DNA of 48,763 bases from Halothiobacillus sp. (GCA_023255735.1 JAGDVP010000026.1:1-48763); one strand, 5' to 3'. Positions 14,079 to 24,044 are shown, counted from the stretch's first letter. Numbers and translations are program-made. Notes: a model not told the origin generated them from the sequence alone.

Positions 14079-15764
14079 TCATGTTTTATTTGCGTGGGTC
14101 ATATCGGGAGTTACGCTGTGTATGCCGAGCTCGCAGCCCAATTTTTCCGCCGGGATGGGCGTGCAGATGGTGTTGATATGCGCCAGTTTTGGGTCGCTCT
14201 CGGGGAAGTCCCGGGTGTAGTGCAAGCCACGGCTTTCAGGCCGAGCGAGGGCTGCGCGCACAATTAAATCGGCCACATCGACTAAATTGCGCAATTCAAT
14301 CAAATTATTGCTCACCCTGAAATGGGCGTAATAATCTTGAATTTCTCGGCGGAGTAAACTGATGCGATGTGCCGCGCGTTGCAAGCGTTTGGTGGTGCGT
14401 ACAATCCCGACGTAATCCCACATAGCACGGCGTAATTCATCCCAATTGTGCGTCACAATCACCGCTTCATCAGCATCGGTTACTTGGCTGTCATCCCAAT
14501 CGGGCACGGCAAGCGGGCTGGGACTTAAGTTTTCTTTTGCGCTGTGGCGGCTTGCGATGTGTTGGGCGCAGGCTTGCCCGTACACCAAGCATTCTAAGAG
14601 CGAATTGCTGGCTAAACGATTCGCGCCATGGAGCCCCGTGTGGCTGGTTTCACCGATGGCATACAGGCAGTCAAGGTCGGTTTGACCCTGTTCATCCACC
14701 ATAATGCCGCCGCAGGTGTAATGCGCCGCGGGTACCACGGGCAAGGGCTGGGTGGTCATATCGTAGCCATATTGCAGGCAGCGGGCATGAATCATGGGGA
14801 AGTGCTCTTCGATAAACGCGCGGCCTTTAAAGCTGATATCGAGATACACGCAGTCAATCCCGAGACGTTTCATCTCAGAGTCTATTGCGCGGGCGACGAC
14901 ATCTCGCGGGGCGAGTTCGGCATCGGGGTGATAGTTTTGCATAAACCGCGTGCCATCAGGGAGCAAGAGCAGGCCTCCTTCGCCGCGCACCGCTTCACTA
15001 ATCAAAAAGGATTTTGCGCGGGCTTCAAACAGGCAAGTGGGGTGAAATTGCATGAACTCCATATTGGCCACACGGCAACCGGCACGCCAGCCCATCGCAA
15101 TTCCATCGCCGGTGGAGCCATCGGGATTGGTGGTGTATAGATAGGCTTTGGCAGCGCCCCCTGTGGCTAAAATAACGTAATCGGCACGGACGGTATGCAC
15201 CGTATCGCAGGTTAAATCCAACACATAAGCGCCAAGGCAGCGATTGGGCGCATCTAGGGCGCCGAGCTTATGGGTAGTAATTAAATCAACCGCAAGTTTC
15301 TGCTCTTGCACCGTAATGTTTGACCGAGCCTTAACCGCCTCGAGCAGTGTTTCCATTAACGTGCGCCCCGTGTGATCGGCCGCATGCGCCACGCGGCGCG
15401 CGCCGTGGCCACCTTCACGGGTGAGATGAAGCTGGTTTGAATCCCCCGAAAATGGCATGCCCAGCGATAAAAGCCAGTCGATTTGCTCGGCGCCCGCGCG
15501 TACAACCCGCTGCACCACGGCAGCATCGGGCAATTCATTGCCGGCACGAATCGTATCTTGAATATGCTGTTCAATATCCTCGATGCCCCCCAGCGCGGCT
15601 GCAATGCCGCCCTGCGCCCACGGTGTGCTGCCCGCATTAATCGAGCTTTTACTGAGCAGCAAAACAGATAACGATGGCGGTAACCTGAGCGCTGCACTTA
15701 AACCGGCGGCACCTGAACCAATAATCAGCACATCAAATAGGGGGTGGGGAGAGGAATTGGGCAT
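14079..15764 (-). CDS. nadB: L-aspartate oxidase
   Basis: The 561-residue flavoprotein starts FDVLIIGSGAAGLSAAL (FAD-binding motif). It contains STPWAQGGIAAAL, LTREGGHGARRVAHAADHTGR, EFMQFHPTCL, LISEAVRGEGG and YTCGGIMVDEQGQTDL, all blocks of NadB. It oxidises L-aspartate to iminoaspartate, the first step of de novo NAD synthesis; NadD, a later step, is encoded at 35279. The C-terminal helical domain (RRAMWDYVGIVRTTKRL) is present and length fits (E. coli 540). It is divergent from rpoE, the standard gammaproteobacterial arrangement. Confidence 0.95.
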   Translation of the reverse strand: MPNSSPHPLFDVLIIGSGAAGLSAALRLPPSLSVLLLSKSSINAGSTPWAQGGIAAALGGIEDIEQHIQDTIRAGNELPDAAVVQRVVRAGAEQIDWLLSLGMPFSGDSNQLHLTREGGHGARRVAHAADHTGRTLMETLLEAVKARSNITVQEQKLAVDLITTHKLGALDAPNRCLGAYVLDLTCDTVHTVRADYVILATGGAAKAYLYTTNPDGSTGDGIAMGWRAGCRVANMEFMQFHPTCLFEARAKSFLISEAVRGEGGLLLLPDGTRFMQNYHPDAELAPRDVVARAIDSEMKRLGIDCVYLDISFKGRAFIEEHFPMIHARCLQYGYDMTTQPLPVVPAAHYTCGGIMVDEQGQTDLDCLYAIGETSHTGLHGANRLASNSLLECLVYGQACAQHIASRHSAKENLSPSPLAVPDWDDSQVTDADEAVIVTHNWDELRRAMWDYVGIVRTTKRLQRAAHRISLLRREIQDYYAHFRVSNNLIELRNLVDVADLIVRAALARPESRGLHYTRDFPESDPKLAHINTICTPIPAEKLGCELGIHSVTPDMTHANKT

Positions 15765-16098
15765 GGGGTTCAGCTTTTAAGTAAGTGGGGCGGGCTTAAA
15801 TTTTTTTAAGTATACTCGGCTTCGCAGGGCTTAACTTAAGCAAGGCATTGGCTACTGCGCGCAATGCGGTTGGCTAAACTCAAGCGCACTTCGGTGCAAA
15901 AGCGAATTATTTTGTTGCATATTCGTGAATGGGCATGGCTATTTCCGGCCAAAATCGGCAAAATCAAACCCGCTTAGGGGACGCTTATAACCGCGCCGAA
16001 TGTTTTTAAGCCGCGCCGTGTTGTCATTAAATCGCGCATCAATTAATTTAAACATGATTTATCCGAACCTGCCGCAAGGCCGAAGTGCATGAGGCTCT
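15765..16098. other. nadB-rpoE divergent intergenic region
   Basis: This 334-bp spacer holds no gene. It should contain the promoters of nadB and of the sigma-E operon. A perfect CTTAAA/TTTAAG inverted repeat lies near 15795-15811, followed by TATACT, a good -10 hexamer, but I see no convincing -35. I searched for the sigma-E promoter pattern GAACTT-N16-TCTGA and found only a poor partial match (GAACCT near 16065). Confidence 0.4.
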
Positions 16099-16734
16099 AT
16101 GGCCACTGAAACGACCGCATCTCCTGTGATGCGCTCTGTCGATCCATCGAAAGAACAGCCGACCGATCAACAACTGGTGTTGCGCGCGCAACAAGGTGAC
16201 CGGCGCGCGTTCGATTTGCTGGTACTTAAATACCAACACCGCGTGCTGCGTTTGGTTGGCCGCTTTGTGCGTGACCCAGATCAAGCTTTTGATTTAGCAC
16301 AAGAAGCTTTCATTAAAGCGTACCGTGCGCTCGCTAATTTTCGCGGCGAGAGTGCCTTCTATACTTGGCTCTATCGGATTGCCGTGAACACCGCCAAAAA
16401 TCAACTGGTCGCCACCGCGCGCGAAGGATATTCCATCTCACTGAACTCTGGTGGCGGTGATGAGTCAGATGAACCATTGCCAGAGCCTGAAGGCTTGCGC
16501 GATCACGCAACGCCTGAGGACATGGCGGCCTCGCAGGAGTTAGAGCAAGAAATCCGAGCGGCGATCAAAGCGCTGCCTGAGGATTTGCGAACAGCCCTCA
16601 CCTTGCGTGAAATGGAAGGGCTGAGCTATGAAGATATTGCGGTTGTGATGAATTGCCCAATTGGCACCGTGCGATCGCGAATTTTCAGAGCCCGCGAAGC
16701 CGTTGAAGAACGTATAAAACCGTTGCTGGATTGA
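16099..16734 (+). CDS. rpoE: RNA polymerase sigma factor RpoE/AlgU (extracytoplasmic function type)
   Basis: The 211-residue protein has sigma region 2 (DQQLVLRAQQGDRRAFDLLVLKYQ ... DLAQEAFIKAYRALANFRGESAFYTWLYRIAVNTAKN) and region 4 (LPEDLRTALTLREMEGLSYEDIAVVMNCPIGTVRSRIFRAREAVEERI). Both are near identical in pattern to RpoE/AlgU. It directs transcription of envelope-stress genes when released from its anti-sigma factor. It leads a five-gene run rpoE-mucA-mucB-rseC-mucD. The N-terminus is about 18 residues longer than E. coli RpoE; ATG at 16099 is preceded by GAGG. Confidence 0.95.
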   Translation: MATETTASPVMRSVDPSKEQPTDQQLVLRAQQGDRRAFDLLVLKYQHRVLRLVGRFVRDPDQAFDLAQEAFIKAYRALANFRGESAFYTWLYRIAVNTAKNQLVATAREGYSISLNSGGGDESDEPLPEPEGLRDHATPEDMAASQELEQEIRAAIKALPEDLRTALTLREMEGLSYEDIAVVMNCPIGTVRSRIFRAREAVEERIKPLLD

Positions 16735-16777
16735 TACACACGGGTGCTTGAACCCGACTTATTTCAAGGGGAACCCT

Positions 16778-17461
16778 ATGACAACTCAACACAATGCTCA
16801 TGCCTCTAATGCCATGCCGGCCGCCGAAGCGCTGTCCGCCTGGTGGGATGATGAATGTGTCGCTCAACAAGCGCAGCGAATCGATCACCTGTTATCGGTT
16901 CCCGCCTCGGATGCGCGCTCAAGTTTGCGGTGTTACTCCTTGATTGGTGCCGCCTTGCGCCATGAGCACCTCGATCAGCGCGATATATCCACTTTAATCT
17001 CGTCGCGCTTGGCGCAAAGTGCAGAAGAGGCCAATCACCTAGCCCAGCATCTGGCCGATCACTCGGCGAGTGAGCGGGTTTTAGCGTTCCCACAATCCCG
17101 TGTTCGCCGTTCAATGAATGCGTGGCGCGGTGCAATTGCCGCCTCATTTGTGGCCGGTTTAGTTGGCGTTGGTATTTTTATGTCGCCCCAGCCATCGGTC
17201 GATCGCTCTAATAACCTTGCCGCGCAACAACAGGCCAAAATGCTCGCGCCAACCTTCAACCCCGCCTTGGTGGGCGCAAGCGGAGCCGAACTGCCCGTTG
17301 TGGCGCGAGTGAACTCAGCCACCGTGTTGCCCGCTTGGGCACAAACCCCGGCACAAAAAGCGCCCATGGATCCCTACTTAATGACGCATTTTGAGTCCGT
17401 TTCACCCGATTTATCTGAAGTGATGCCCTCGCTGCGCATGATTAGCTTTCGACCGGAGTAA
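16778..17461 (+). CDS. mucA: anti-sigma-E factor RseA/MucA
   Basis: The N-terminal anti-sigma domain (AAEALSAWWDDECVAQQAQRIDHLLS, then SLRCYSLIGAALRHE) is the RseA_N pattern that clamps sigma E. A single transmembrane segment (about residues 109-130, GAIAASFVAGLVGVGIFM) and a poorly conserved periplasmic C-terminus follow, ending MISFRPE. Regulated proteolysis of such proteins frees RpoE. ATG at 16778 has GGGGA upstream and is preferred to the in-frame ATG at 16748. A CGGGT/ACCCG hairpin lies between rpoE and this gene. Confidence 0.88.
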   Translation: MTTQHNAHASNAMPAAEALSAWWDDECVAQQAQRIDHLLSVPASDARSSLRCYSLIGAALRHEHLDQRDISTLISSRLAQSAEEANHLAQHLADHSASERVLAFPQSRVRRSMNAWRGAIAASFVAGLVGVGIFMSPQPSVDRSNNLAAQQQAKMLAPTFNPALVGASGAELPVVARVNSATVLPAWAQTPAQKAPMDPYLMTHFESVSPDLSEVMPSLRMISFRPE

Positions 17462-17463
17462 GC

Positions 17464-18627
17464 ATGACGCGTGTGGTTGGGTTTAATATTCACAATTCAA
17501 GCAGTCTGATGCGGCGCGGTGCGCTGCTTGCGGTGAGTTTGCTCGCGCCCTTGAGCTGTGCCCTGGCAGATTCTTGGCAATGGCAAGCGTTTTCTTTGCA
17601 CCTCTTGCCGGTTTCAGCCACGCCATCAGCGGTTGAGGCGCCTTCGAGCACTGAGATTGAGGCTTGGTTGACTGATATGTCGCACGCGATGCGTCAAACC
17701 GACTACACCGGCACCTATGTCCATATTCGGGGCGATCAAATTGATACAACCCAATTGCAACACAGCTTTGCGCCCGCCGGCGAGCAGGAGCGGCTGGAAA
17801 CGCTCAATGGAGATCCTCGCACCGTGGTTCGGCATGGGGATTCTTGTGAGTGCCAATGGCCTGCCCGTAAAGAGGTGGTGTTTGGCGATTTTCCGAGCGT
17901 GCGCTCACGGCTCTCAGGTGAGCGGTTTGCGCACCCCGCCGAGCTTACGAATAATTATCAAATCGTGAGCCTTGGGCGCTCGCGCGTGGCGGGGTTGGCT
18001 TGCCACCTCGTCGGTTTGGTGCCGAAAGATGGTTATCGCTATGGCTATAAACTCTGCATTAGCGAGGGCTCGCACCTTTTGTTGCGCATGTCGATGTATA
18101 ACGATCAAGGCTTGCCCATCGAGCACGATTTTTTCACGCAGATCCTTCCGCGCGATGCGGTAGGTGATGCGCAATGGCCTGCGATTGTGATGAGCTCCCC
18201 GCAAACAATTCCGCCGGGCTTTAAGGTTGTCGAGCAGGCGCCCGCCGAGCCGCCTAAATCCTTAGCGACTGATGAAGGCTGGATTGTCTCCCCCGATTTA
18301 CCCGGCTACACCATCAAAAGCCGGGTTTGGCGGCAAAATCCGGCAACAGGGCAGCCCTTTGAGCACATGGTGGTCTCTGATGGGCTTTCAACCGCCTCGG
18401 TTTTTATCGAAAATATGCCTCAAAGCAAAACGCTCGATCCACAAGCGGCCAAATATGGTATGAACATTGCCGTTCGCCAAGAAGGCCCTGTGCGCATAAC
18501 CGTCATCGGTGATTTGCCCATGGCCGCCGTAACGCAGCTCTGTAAAAATACGATGGTGGTTAAAAATTCCCCCAAAGCGCAGGCGGAGCAAAACCCCCTG
18601 CATACCCCGCAAATCGAGGCACGCTAA
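17464..18627 (+). CDS. mucB: sigma-E regulatory protein RseB/MucB, periplasmic
   Basis: The 387-residue protein has a signal peptide (ending near CALADS) and the MucB/RseB N-terminal LolA-like domain (AWLTDMSHAMRQTDYTGTYVHIRGDQIDT, LNGDPRTVVRHGD). The C-terminal domain reads GWIVSPDLPGYTIKSRVWR ... HMVVSDGLSTASVFIEN. RseB binds RseA in the periplasm and shields it from cleavage until lipid or LPS signals release it. It begins two bases after mucA and its stop touches the next start. Length is longer than E. coli RseB (318) at the N-terminus. Confidence 0.92.
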   Translation: MTRVVGFNIHNSSSLMRRGALLAVSLLAPLSCALADSWQWQAFSLHLLPVSATPSAVEAPSSTEIEAWLTDMSHAMRQTDYTGTYVHIRGDQIDTTQLQHSFAPAGEQERLETLNGDPRTVVRHGDSCECQWPARKEVVFGDFPSVRSRLSGERFAHPAELTNNYQIVSLGRSRVAGLACHLVGLVPKDGYRYGYKLCISEGSHLLLRMSMYNDQGLPIEHDFFTQILPRDAVGDAQWPAIVMSSPQTIPPGFKVVEQAPAEPPKSLATDEGWIVSPDLPGYTIKSRVWRQNPATGQPFEHMVVSDGLSTASVFIENMPQSKTLDPQAAKYGMNIAVRQEGPVRITVIGDLPMAAVTQLCKNTMVVKNSPKAQAEQNPLHTPQIEAR

Positions 18628-19200
18628 GTGAATCTGCCGCCAATTGAGCCGATCAAGCCCTTAAAAGAAGCCCCTGTGGTGGGCTCAGTTGATTTTGCTA
18701 TTGAGCGCTTAGCCCAATGGGATGAGCAATCGGGTGCTGTATCTGAGGCAAGCGACCAAACGGATGCGTTTATCCGTGAGCAGGGGGTTGTGGTCGCCTT
18801 GGTAGAAGGCGGGGTCGTGGTAGAAACCTTTAGGCAAACGGGCTGCCAATCTTGCGCCTCTCGCGGCGGCTGTGGCATTAACTTGATGCAAAAAGCGCTG
18901 AATCGCAAACAGCATCAGGTTCGAGTTTCAACGCAATTACCGCTGCGCGTTGGGGAACGGGTGCAGTTGGTTTTGCCTGCCAGTGCCTTGGTGCAAGCGT
19001 CTTTGTTGATGTATGTATTGCCCCTCTTGGGCTTAATGCTGGGTGCGCTCGCAGGCCAAATGCTGTTTGCCACGAACAGCGCATCAATCTTAGGCGGGGC
19101 TTTGGGTTTTTTCGCGGCTTTACTTGGATTGTCTCGGCGTCAAAAGGGATTATTTGCCAACGGGCGCTACGCCCCGCGAGTTGAGCTAGCTAACTCATAA
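18628..19200 (+). CDS. rseC: SoxR-reducing system protein RseC family
   Basis: The core EQGVVVALVEGGVVVETF, then GCQSCASRGGCGINLM with cysteines C73, C76 and C82, and two transmembrane segments (about 118-148 and 152-170) match RseC/MucC. These are inner-membrane proteins tied to the sigma-E operon and, in E. coli, to SoxR reduction. The GTG start follows the mucB stop TAA directly. Before the conserved core there are about 50 extra residues that E. coli RseC lacks. No internal ATG offers a shorter protein, so the extension may be real. Confidence 0.88.
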   Translation: MNLPPIEPIKPLKEAPVVGSVDFAIERLAQWDEQSGAVSEASDQTDAFIREQGVVVALVEGGVVVETFRQTGCQSCASRGGCGINLMQKALNRKQHQVRVSTQLPLRVGERVQLVLPASALVQASLLMYVLPLLGLMLGALAGQMLFATNSASILGGALGFFAALLGLSRRQKGLFANGRYAPRVELANS

Positions 19201-19307
19201 AACGAGTAGAACGGTATTTCTTCAGAGTGCACCACCGTATAAACGATGTGTTTGTTTGCAGCGGGTGCTAGGATAATAGCCTCTTTGCTTATGAGTGTGC
19301 GCTAACT

Positions 19308-20822
19308 GTGATTCATCGTTTTCTTATTTCTGCATTGCCAGTTTTGTCGCCCACCGCATTGAAACGGCTGCGGGCGTTACCATTTTTCACCCTGTTGTTG
19401 GCGTTTGTTTTTACGCTCAATTTAACCGCTTGTGGCAATCAGAAATCCACGGCAGAGGTAACCGGATTACCTGATTTCTCGGCCTTGGTCGCGGCAAATA
19501 ATGATTCTGTCGTGAATATTACCGCGATTCCTCCCTTAGCTGCGATGCCGGATGCGGCTGCAACGGAGAGCCCACCCAGCGCGCGCGATGATTTGCTCAA
19601 TCAGTTTTTTAATCAATTTTTCGGGTTTAATGGGGCGGCGCCTTCCTCGCCAGAGGGTGGGGATTCCTCGGCCGATAGCGGCTCGGGCGAACCCGATACC
19701 AATAACGGATCGGGTTTTATTTTAAGCTCAGATGGTTATATTTTAACCAATCAGCACGTGATTGATGGCGCAACAACCGTATTCGTACGGCTGGCGGATG
19801 GCCGGGAGCTTAAGGCCGAAGTTAAGGGGAGTGATAAGGCGGGCGATATTGCCTTGCTTAAAATTAATGCCGACCATTTAAAACCCGTTTTGATTGGCAA
19901 TTCCGATAAGGTTAAGCCCGGGCAATGGGCGGTGGCAATTGGTTCGCCTTTTGGATTTGATCACTCCGTTACCGCCGGTGTCGTCAGCGCCAAAGGTCGC
20001 GCCTTACCCGGGGATGCTGATCAGCGCTATGTGCCTTTTTTGCAAACCGATGTGGCAATTAATCCCGGCAGCTCAGGTGGGCCTTTGTTTAATACGCAAG
20101 GCCAAGTCATTGGTATTAATGCACAAATTTTAACGGAATCGGGCGGTTACAACGGCCTATCGTTTGCCATTCCCATTAATTACGCCATGCAAGTGGCTGA
20201 GCAGTTGAAAAAAAGCGGTGTGGTTGAACGCGGCTTTTTAGGTGTGCAAATTCAGTCGCTGGATCGTTCCATGGCGCAAGCGATGGGGATGGATCGCCCT
20301 CGTGGCGCGCTCATTACGGGTTTTGTGGGTGGCTCCCCGGCGGCGCAATCGGATTTACAGCCGGGCGATATCATTACCGCCGCCAATGGGCATTTGATTA
20401 TGGAATCGTCTGATTTACCTCAAACTATTGGCGTATTACCCCCCGGCGCACAGGTTAAACTCAGCGTGTTAACCCAAGGCAAGCCGCACACGGTGGATGT
20501 GCAATTGGGCGTTTTATCCAAAAATACCCCCAGCCAGATTCAACCGATGAAATCCCACGATCTCATCGTTGATAACTACGGCTTATTGCTCACCGATGAA
20601 GCAGGGCAAATTCGCATTAAAGCCGTTGAGCCCCAAGGGCCTGCAGATGCAGCTGGATTAAAAGCTCAAGATATTGTGCTGTCACTGAATCGCCAACCCT
20701 TAAATTCATTGGCCGCAGCAGAAACCGCCTTTAAAAATGCCGAAAAAGATAAACCCAATGCCGTGCTCATTCGGCGCGGCAATACCCAGCATTTTCTCGC
20801 GTTATCTTTGCAGCCCGATTAG
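19308..20822 (+). CDS. mucD: DegP/MucD-type periplasmic serine protease, probably lipid-anchored
   Basis: The 504-residue protein has a trypsin-like domain with triad H150 (TNQHVID), D180 (AGDIALLKI) and S256 (NPGSSGGPL), followed by two PDZ domains (about 300-395 and 410-500). It degrades or refolds misfolded envelope proteins and closes the sigma-E operon, as MucD does in Pseudomonas. The N-terminus is unusual: the hydrophobic stretch ends in LTAC-GN (C42), a good lipobox, so the protease may be a lipoprotein rather than soluble. A low-complexity loop rich in S, G, D and P (about 109-133) precedes the core. GTG at 19308 is the start. Confidence 0.93.
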   Translation: MIHRFLISALPVLSPTALKRLRALPFFTLLLAFVFTLNLTACGNQKSTAEVTGLPDFSALVAANNDSVVNITAIPPLAAMPDAAATESPPSARDDLLNQFFNQFFGFNGAAPSSPEGGDSSADSGSGEPDTNNGSGFILSSDGYILTNQHVIDGATTVFVRLADGRELKAEVKGSDKAGDIALLKINADHLKPVLIGNSDKVKPGQWAVAIGSPFGFDHSVTAGVVSAKGRALPGDADQRYVPFLQTDVAINPGSSGGPLFNTQGQVIGINAQILTESGGYNGLSFAIPINYAMQVAEQLKKSGVVERGFLGVQIQSLDRSMAQAMGMDRPRGALITGFVGGSPAAQSDLQPGDIITAANGHLIMESSDLPQTIGVLPPGAQVKLSVLTQGKPHTVDVQLGVLSKNTPSQIQPMKSHDLIVDNYGLLLTDEAGQIRIKAVEPQGPADAAGLKAQDIVLSLNRQPLNSLAAAETAFKNAEKDKPNAVLIRRGNTQHFLALSLQPD

Positions 20823-20969
20823 TCCGGCCGTGTATTGCGGCTGAATCGGTTATACTGCGCAGCTTTATCTGAGCGCTGCGGCCAATTTGGCACGCGATGG
20901 GGCGCAAAAACCCGAAGGTTTGTGCCGCTTTGCCCTCAAATTTTTTTAATTTAATTATTGAGTAGTTTT

Positions 20970-22778
20970 ATGTCCGAACGGCTCTCGCTGATTCGTAATT
21001 TTTCGATTATCGCCCACATCGATCACGGTAAATCCACCTTATCTGACCGCATCATCCAGCTCTGTGGCGGCTTAACGGCGCGCGAGATGGAAACCCAAGT
21101 GCTTGATTCTATGGATATTGAGCGCGAGCGGGGCATTACAATCAAAGCGCAAAGCGTGTCTTTGGATTATCCGTCCCGAAATGGTAAAACCTATCGCTTA
21201 AACTTTATTGATACGCCGGGGCATGTCGATTTTTCCTATGAGGTATCCCGCTCTTTGGCCGCCTGCGAAGGAGCGCTGTTGGTGGTTGATGCCTCCCAAG
21301 GGGTTGAGGCGCAATCAGTAGCCAACTGTTATACCGCCATTGATTTGGGTTTAACGGTTGTGCCCGTGCTCAATAAAATTGATCTGCCCGCCGCCGAACC
21401 CGAGCGCGTAAAAAAAGAAATTGAAGATGTGATTGGCATTGATGCCCATGATGCCGTGCTCACCTCGGCTAAAACCGGAGTGGGAATTGAAGAGGTGCTC
21501 GAGCGGTTAATTGAACTGATTCCGGCTCCCGTTGGCAATGAAGAAGGCCCGTTGAAGGCGCTTATTATTGACTCATGGTTTGATAATTATGTGGGCGTAA
21601 TTGCCTTAGTGCGGGTTATTGATGGCGCGATTGTGCCGAAACGTAAAATCAAAGCCATGGGCACCGGCGATATTTTTCAAGTTGAAAAAGTCGGTGTATT
21701 CACGCCTAAAACTTTAGCGCGCGAGGGGCTATTTGCAGGCGATGTTGGCTTTGTGATTGCCGGCATTAAAGACATCGATTCTGCCAAAGTGGGCGATACG
21801 CTCACCGATGCGGAAAACGGTGCGACCACGCCCTTGCCGGGATTTAAAGAAATGCAGCCGCGCGTATTCTCCGGACTGTACCCAGTTGAGGGTGAAGATT
21901 ATGAAAACCTGCGCGAAGCGCTGCGCAAGCTGCGTTTGAATGATGCGGCGCTTCATTTCGAGCCAGAAGTGTCGCAAGCCTTAGGGTTTGGTTTTCGTTG
22001 TGGGTTTTTGGGCCTTTTGCACATGGAAATTGTCCAAGAGCGCTTAGAACGTGAATACGATTTGGATTTGATCGGTACAGCGCCGACCGTGGTCTATGAA
22101 ATTGTGGAAAATGATGGCACCACGTACCGCATTCATAATCCCGCCCAGCTGCCAAATGTTAATAATATCAAAGAGCTGCGCGAGCCGATTATCGAAGCCA
22201 GCATTTTTTGTCCCGATGAATACGTGGGCGCCGTGATTGGTCTGTGCATTGAAAAGCGGGGCGCGCAGAAAAATTTAAGTTACATCGGCAAGCAAGTCAC
22301 CCTGGTTTTTGAATTACCTTTGGGTGAAGTAGTGCTCGACTTTTTTGATCGGCTGAAATCCGTGAGCCGAGGCTATGCTTCCTTTGATTACAAATTTTTA
22401 CGTTTTCAAGAGGCCGATTTAGTCAAAATGGATATGTTGATTAATGGTGAAATCGTCGATGCGCTCTCGCTCATTGTACATCGCAGCATTTCTCAGGCGC
22501 GCGGGCGAGATTTAGCTGAGAAGCTCAAGGAACTGATTCCGCAGCAAATGTTCGAAGTGGCGGTTCAAGCCGCGATCGGGGTGAAAATTATTGCCCGCAG
22601 CACGGTCAAGGCATTAAGAAAAAACGTCTTGGCTAAGTGCTACGGCGGTGATATTTCCCGTAAACGTAAGCTCTTGGATAAACAGAAAAAAGGTAAAAAA
22701 CGCATGAAGCAAATCGGCCAAGTTGAAGTGCCGCAAGAAGCCTTCTTAGCAATTTTGCAGATGGACTCGAATAAATAA
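20970..22778 (+). CDS. lepA: elongation factor 4 (LepA), ribosome back-translocase GTPase
   Basis: The protein (602 residues from ATG 20970) begins [23 protein letters not shown] (P-loop), with [16 protein letters not shown] and the C-terminal LepA-only domain ending [23 protein letters not shown]. It is a translational GTPase that acts on stalled ribosomes and in 30S biogenesis. An upstream in-frame TTG at 20958 would add four residues and lacks support. It precedes lepB, the classical pair. A -10-like TATACT lies near 20851, but no good -35 is seen. Confidence 0.96.
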   Translation: MSERLSLIRNFSIIAHIDHGKSTLSDRIIQLCGGLTAREMETQVLDSMDIERERGITIKAQSVSLDYPSRNGKTYRLNFIDTPGHVDFSYEVSRSLAACEGALLVVDASQGVEAQSVANCYTAIDLGLTVVPVLNKIDLPAAEPERVKKEIEDVIGIDAHDAVLTSAKTGVGIEEVLERLIELIPAPVGNEEGPLKALIIDSWFDNYVGVIALVRVIDGAIVPKRKIKAMGTGDIFQVEKVGVFTPKTLAREGLFAGDVGFVIAGIKDIDSAKVGDTLTDAENGATTPLPGFKEMQPRVFSGLYPVEGEDYENLREALRKLRLNDAALHFEPEVSQALGFGFRCGFLGLLHMEIVQERLEREYDLDLIGTAPTVVYEIVENDGTTYRIHNPAQLPNVNNIKELREPIIEASIFCPDEYVGAVIGLCIEKRGAQKNLSYIGKQVTLVFELPLGEVVLDFFDRLKSVSRGYASFDYKFLRFQEADLVKMDMLINGEIVDALSLIVHRSISQARGRDLAEKLKELIPQQMFEVAVQAAIGVKIIARSTVKALRKNVLAKCYGGDISRKRKLLDKQKKGKKRMKQIGQVEVPQEAFLAILQMDSNK

Positions 22779-22818
22779 CCGCATCTTAAAGCGCGACGCG
22801 CCAGTGGGGAGAACGACT

Positions 22819-23616
22819 TTGGATTTTACGTTGATTTTGGTGATCGGCACGGTGCTCTCCGGCCTGATTTGGCTGACCGATAGCTTGGCATTTAAGCCCG
22901 CTCGGGTTCGTCGTGCCGCGACGGGGGTGGTGACCGATAAACCTCTTGTTATTCAGGAGCCCTTGCTCGTTGATTATGCTCGCTCTTTTTTCCCTGTGTT
23001 GCTGATTGTGCTTGTGGTGCGCTCGTTTATCGCCGAACCCTTTCGCATTCCTTCCGGCTCATTGATGCCCACGTTGTTGGTGGGGGATTTTATTTTGGTG
23101 AATAAATTTGCCTATGGTTTGCGCTTACCTGTGCTGGATACCAAAATTATCCCGATTGGTGAGCCTAAACGTGGAGATATTGCCGTGTTTCGTTATCCCA
23201 ATGATCCTAAAATTGATTACATTAAGCGGGTTATCGGTGTGCCGGGTGATCATATCCGCGTGGTCGGCAATAAATTATGGGTGAATGATGTGCTGCAGCC
23301 CGAAACTTTTGTGGGCGTGTATCCGGGGGATGACGGCATGCGCATGGCGGGTGCGGATATGTATGAGGAGGATTTAACCGGCATCAAGCATCAAGTTTTG
23401 TTTGAAAAGGATGGTTATCGCCGTGATGGGCAATGGGTTGTGCCGCCGCATGAGTACTTTATGATGGGCGACAACCGCGATAACAGTAACGATAGCCGCT
23501 ATTGGGGCTTTGTACCCGAAGCCAATTTAGTGGGCAAGGCCTTCATAATTTGGTTGCATTGGGATTGGAAAGACGGCAAATTTGATGCCAGCCGAATTGG
23601 TCGGAGTATTCACTGA
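22819..23616 (+). CDS. lepB: signal peptidase I
   Basis: The protein starts MDFTLILVIGTVLSGLIWLTD and has two N-terminal transmembrane segments (about 4-22 and 57-72). The catalytic serine S81 lies in RIPSGSLMPTLLVGDFI and the lysine K136 in YIKRVIGVPGD; box E MMGDNRDNSNDSRYWGFV is complete. It cleaves signal peptides of exported proteins. TTG at 22819, seven bases after GGGGAG, gives the N-terminus typical of the family. GTG at 22804 would add MGRTT and is less likely. The usual SGSM is SGSL here, a mild change. Confidence 0.94.
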   Translation: MDFTLILVIGTVLSGLIWLTDSLAFKPARVRRAATGVVTDKPLVIQEPLLVDYARSFFPVLLIVLVVRSFIAEPFRIPSGSLMPTLLVGDFILVNKFAYGLRLPVLDTKIIPIGEPKRGDIAVFRYPNDPKIDYIKRVIGVPGDHIRVVGNKLWVNDVLQPETFVGVYPGDDGMRMAGADMYEEDLTGIKHQVLFEKDGYRRDGQWVVPPHEYFMMGDNRDNSNDSRYWGFVPEANLVGKAFIIWLHWDWKDGKFDASRIGRSIH

Positions 23617-23651
23617 TTTTTGTTTGATTTTTAATGGAAGAGGATAAGTGT

Positions 23652-24044
23652 ATGAAGCTTAACGGATTGAATCATAACGCGCCCCGCGTACTGCGCCATC
23701 AATCAGGTATGACGCTGATTGGCCTAATTATGTATGCGTTTATCGCTTTTTTTATGGCAATTTTGTTGATGAAAGTGGTGCCGTTGTATCTTACCGATCA
23801 AAAAATCACGAGTATTTTTACCCAGCTTAAAAACTTTCATGGTGATGCCATGGCAATTCGTTCAACCATCGATAAGCAATTGGATATTAATGAAATTAAT
23901 AATATGACGTCCAAAGACTTCAAAATCACCCCAATGGGTAATGGCGGCTTGAAAGTTGAGTACAACTACGATGGCCGCGCGAATATTGTCGGTAACTTAT
24001 CGATTGTTGCCTCGTTTGAACATCAAGTGAATGTTAGCCCTTAA
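23652..24044 (+). CDS. DUF4845 single-pass membrane protein
   Basis: The 130-residue protein starts MKLNGLNHNAPRVLRHQSGMTLIGLIMYAFIAFFMAILLMKVVPLYL, a pilin-like N-terminal segment with one transmembrane helix. The DUF4845 pattern (TDQKITSIFTQL, SKDFKI, VEYNYDGRANIVGNLSIVASFEHQV) follows. Its function is not known; its place between lepB and rnc is conserved in many gammaproteobacteria. ATG at 23652 has AGAGGA upstream. It overlaps rnc by 14 bp. Confidence 0.88.
   Translation: MKLNGLNHNAPRVLRHQSGMTLIGLIMYAFIAFFMAILLMKVVPLYLTDQKITSIFTQLKNFHGDAMAIRSTIDKQLDINEINNMTSKDFKITPMGNGGLKVEYNYDGRANIVGNLSIVASFEHQVNVSP

Noticed and set aside
16060-16098. Sigma-E autoregulatory promoter before rpoE
   Set aside because: GAACCT is present but no matching -10 lies at the right distance.
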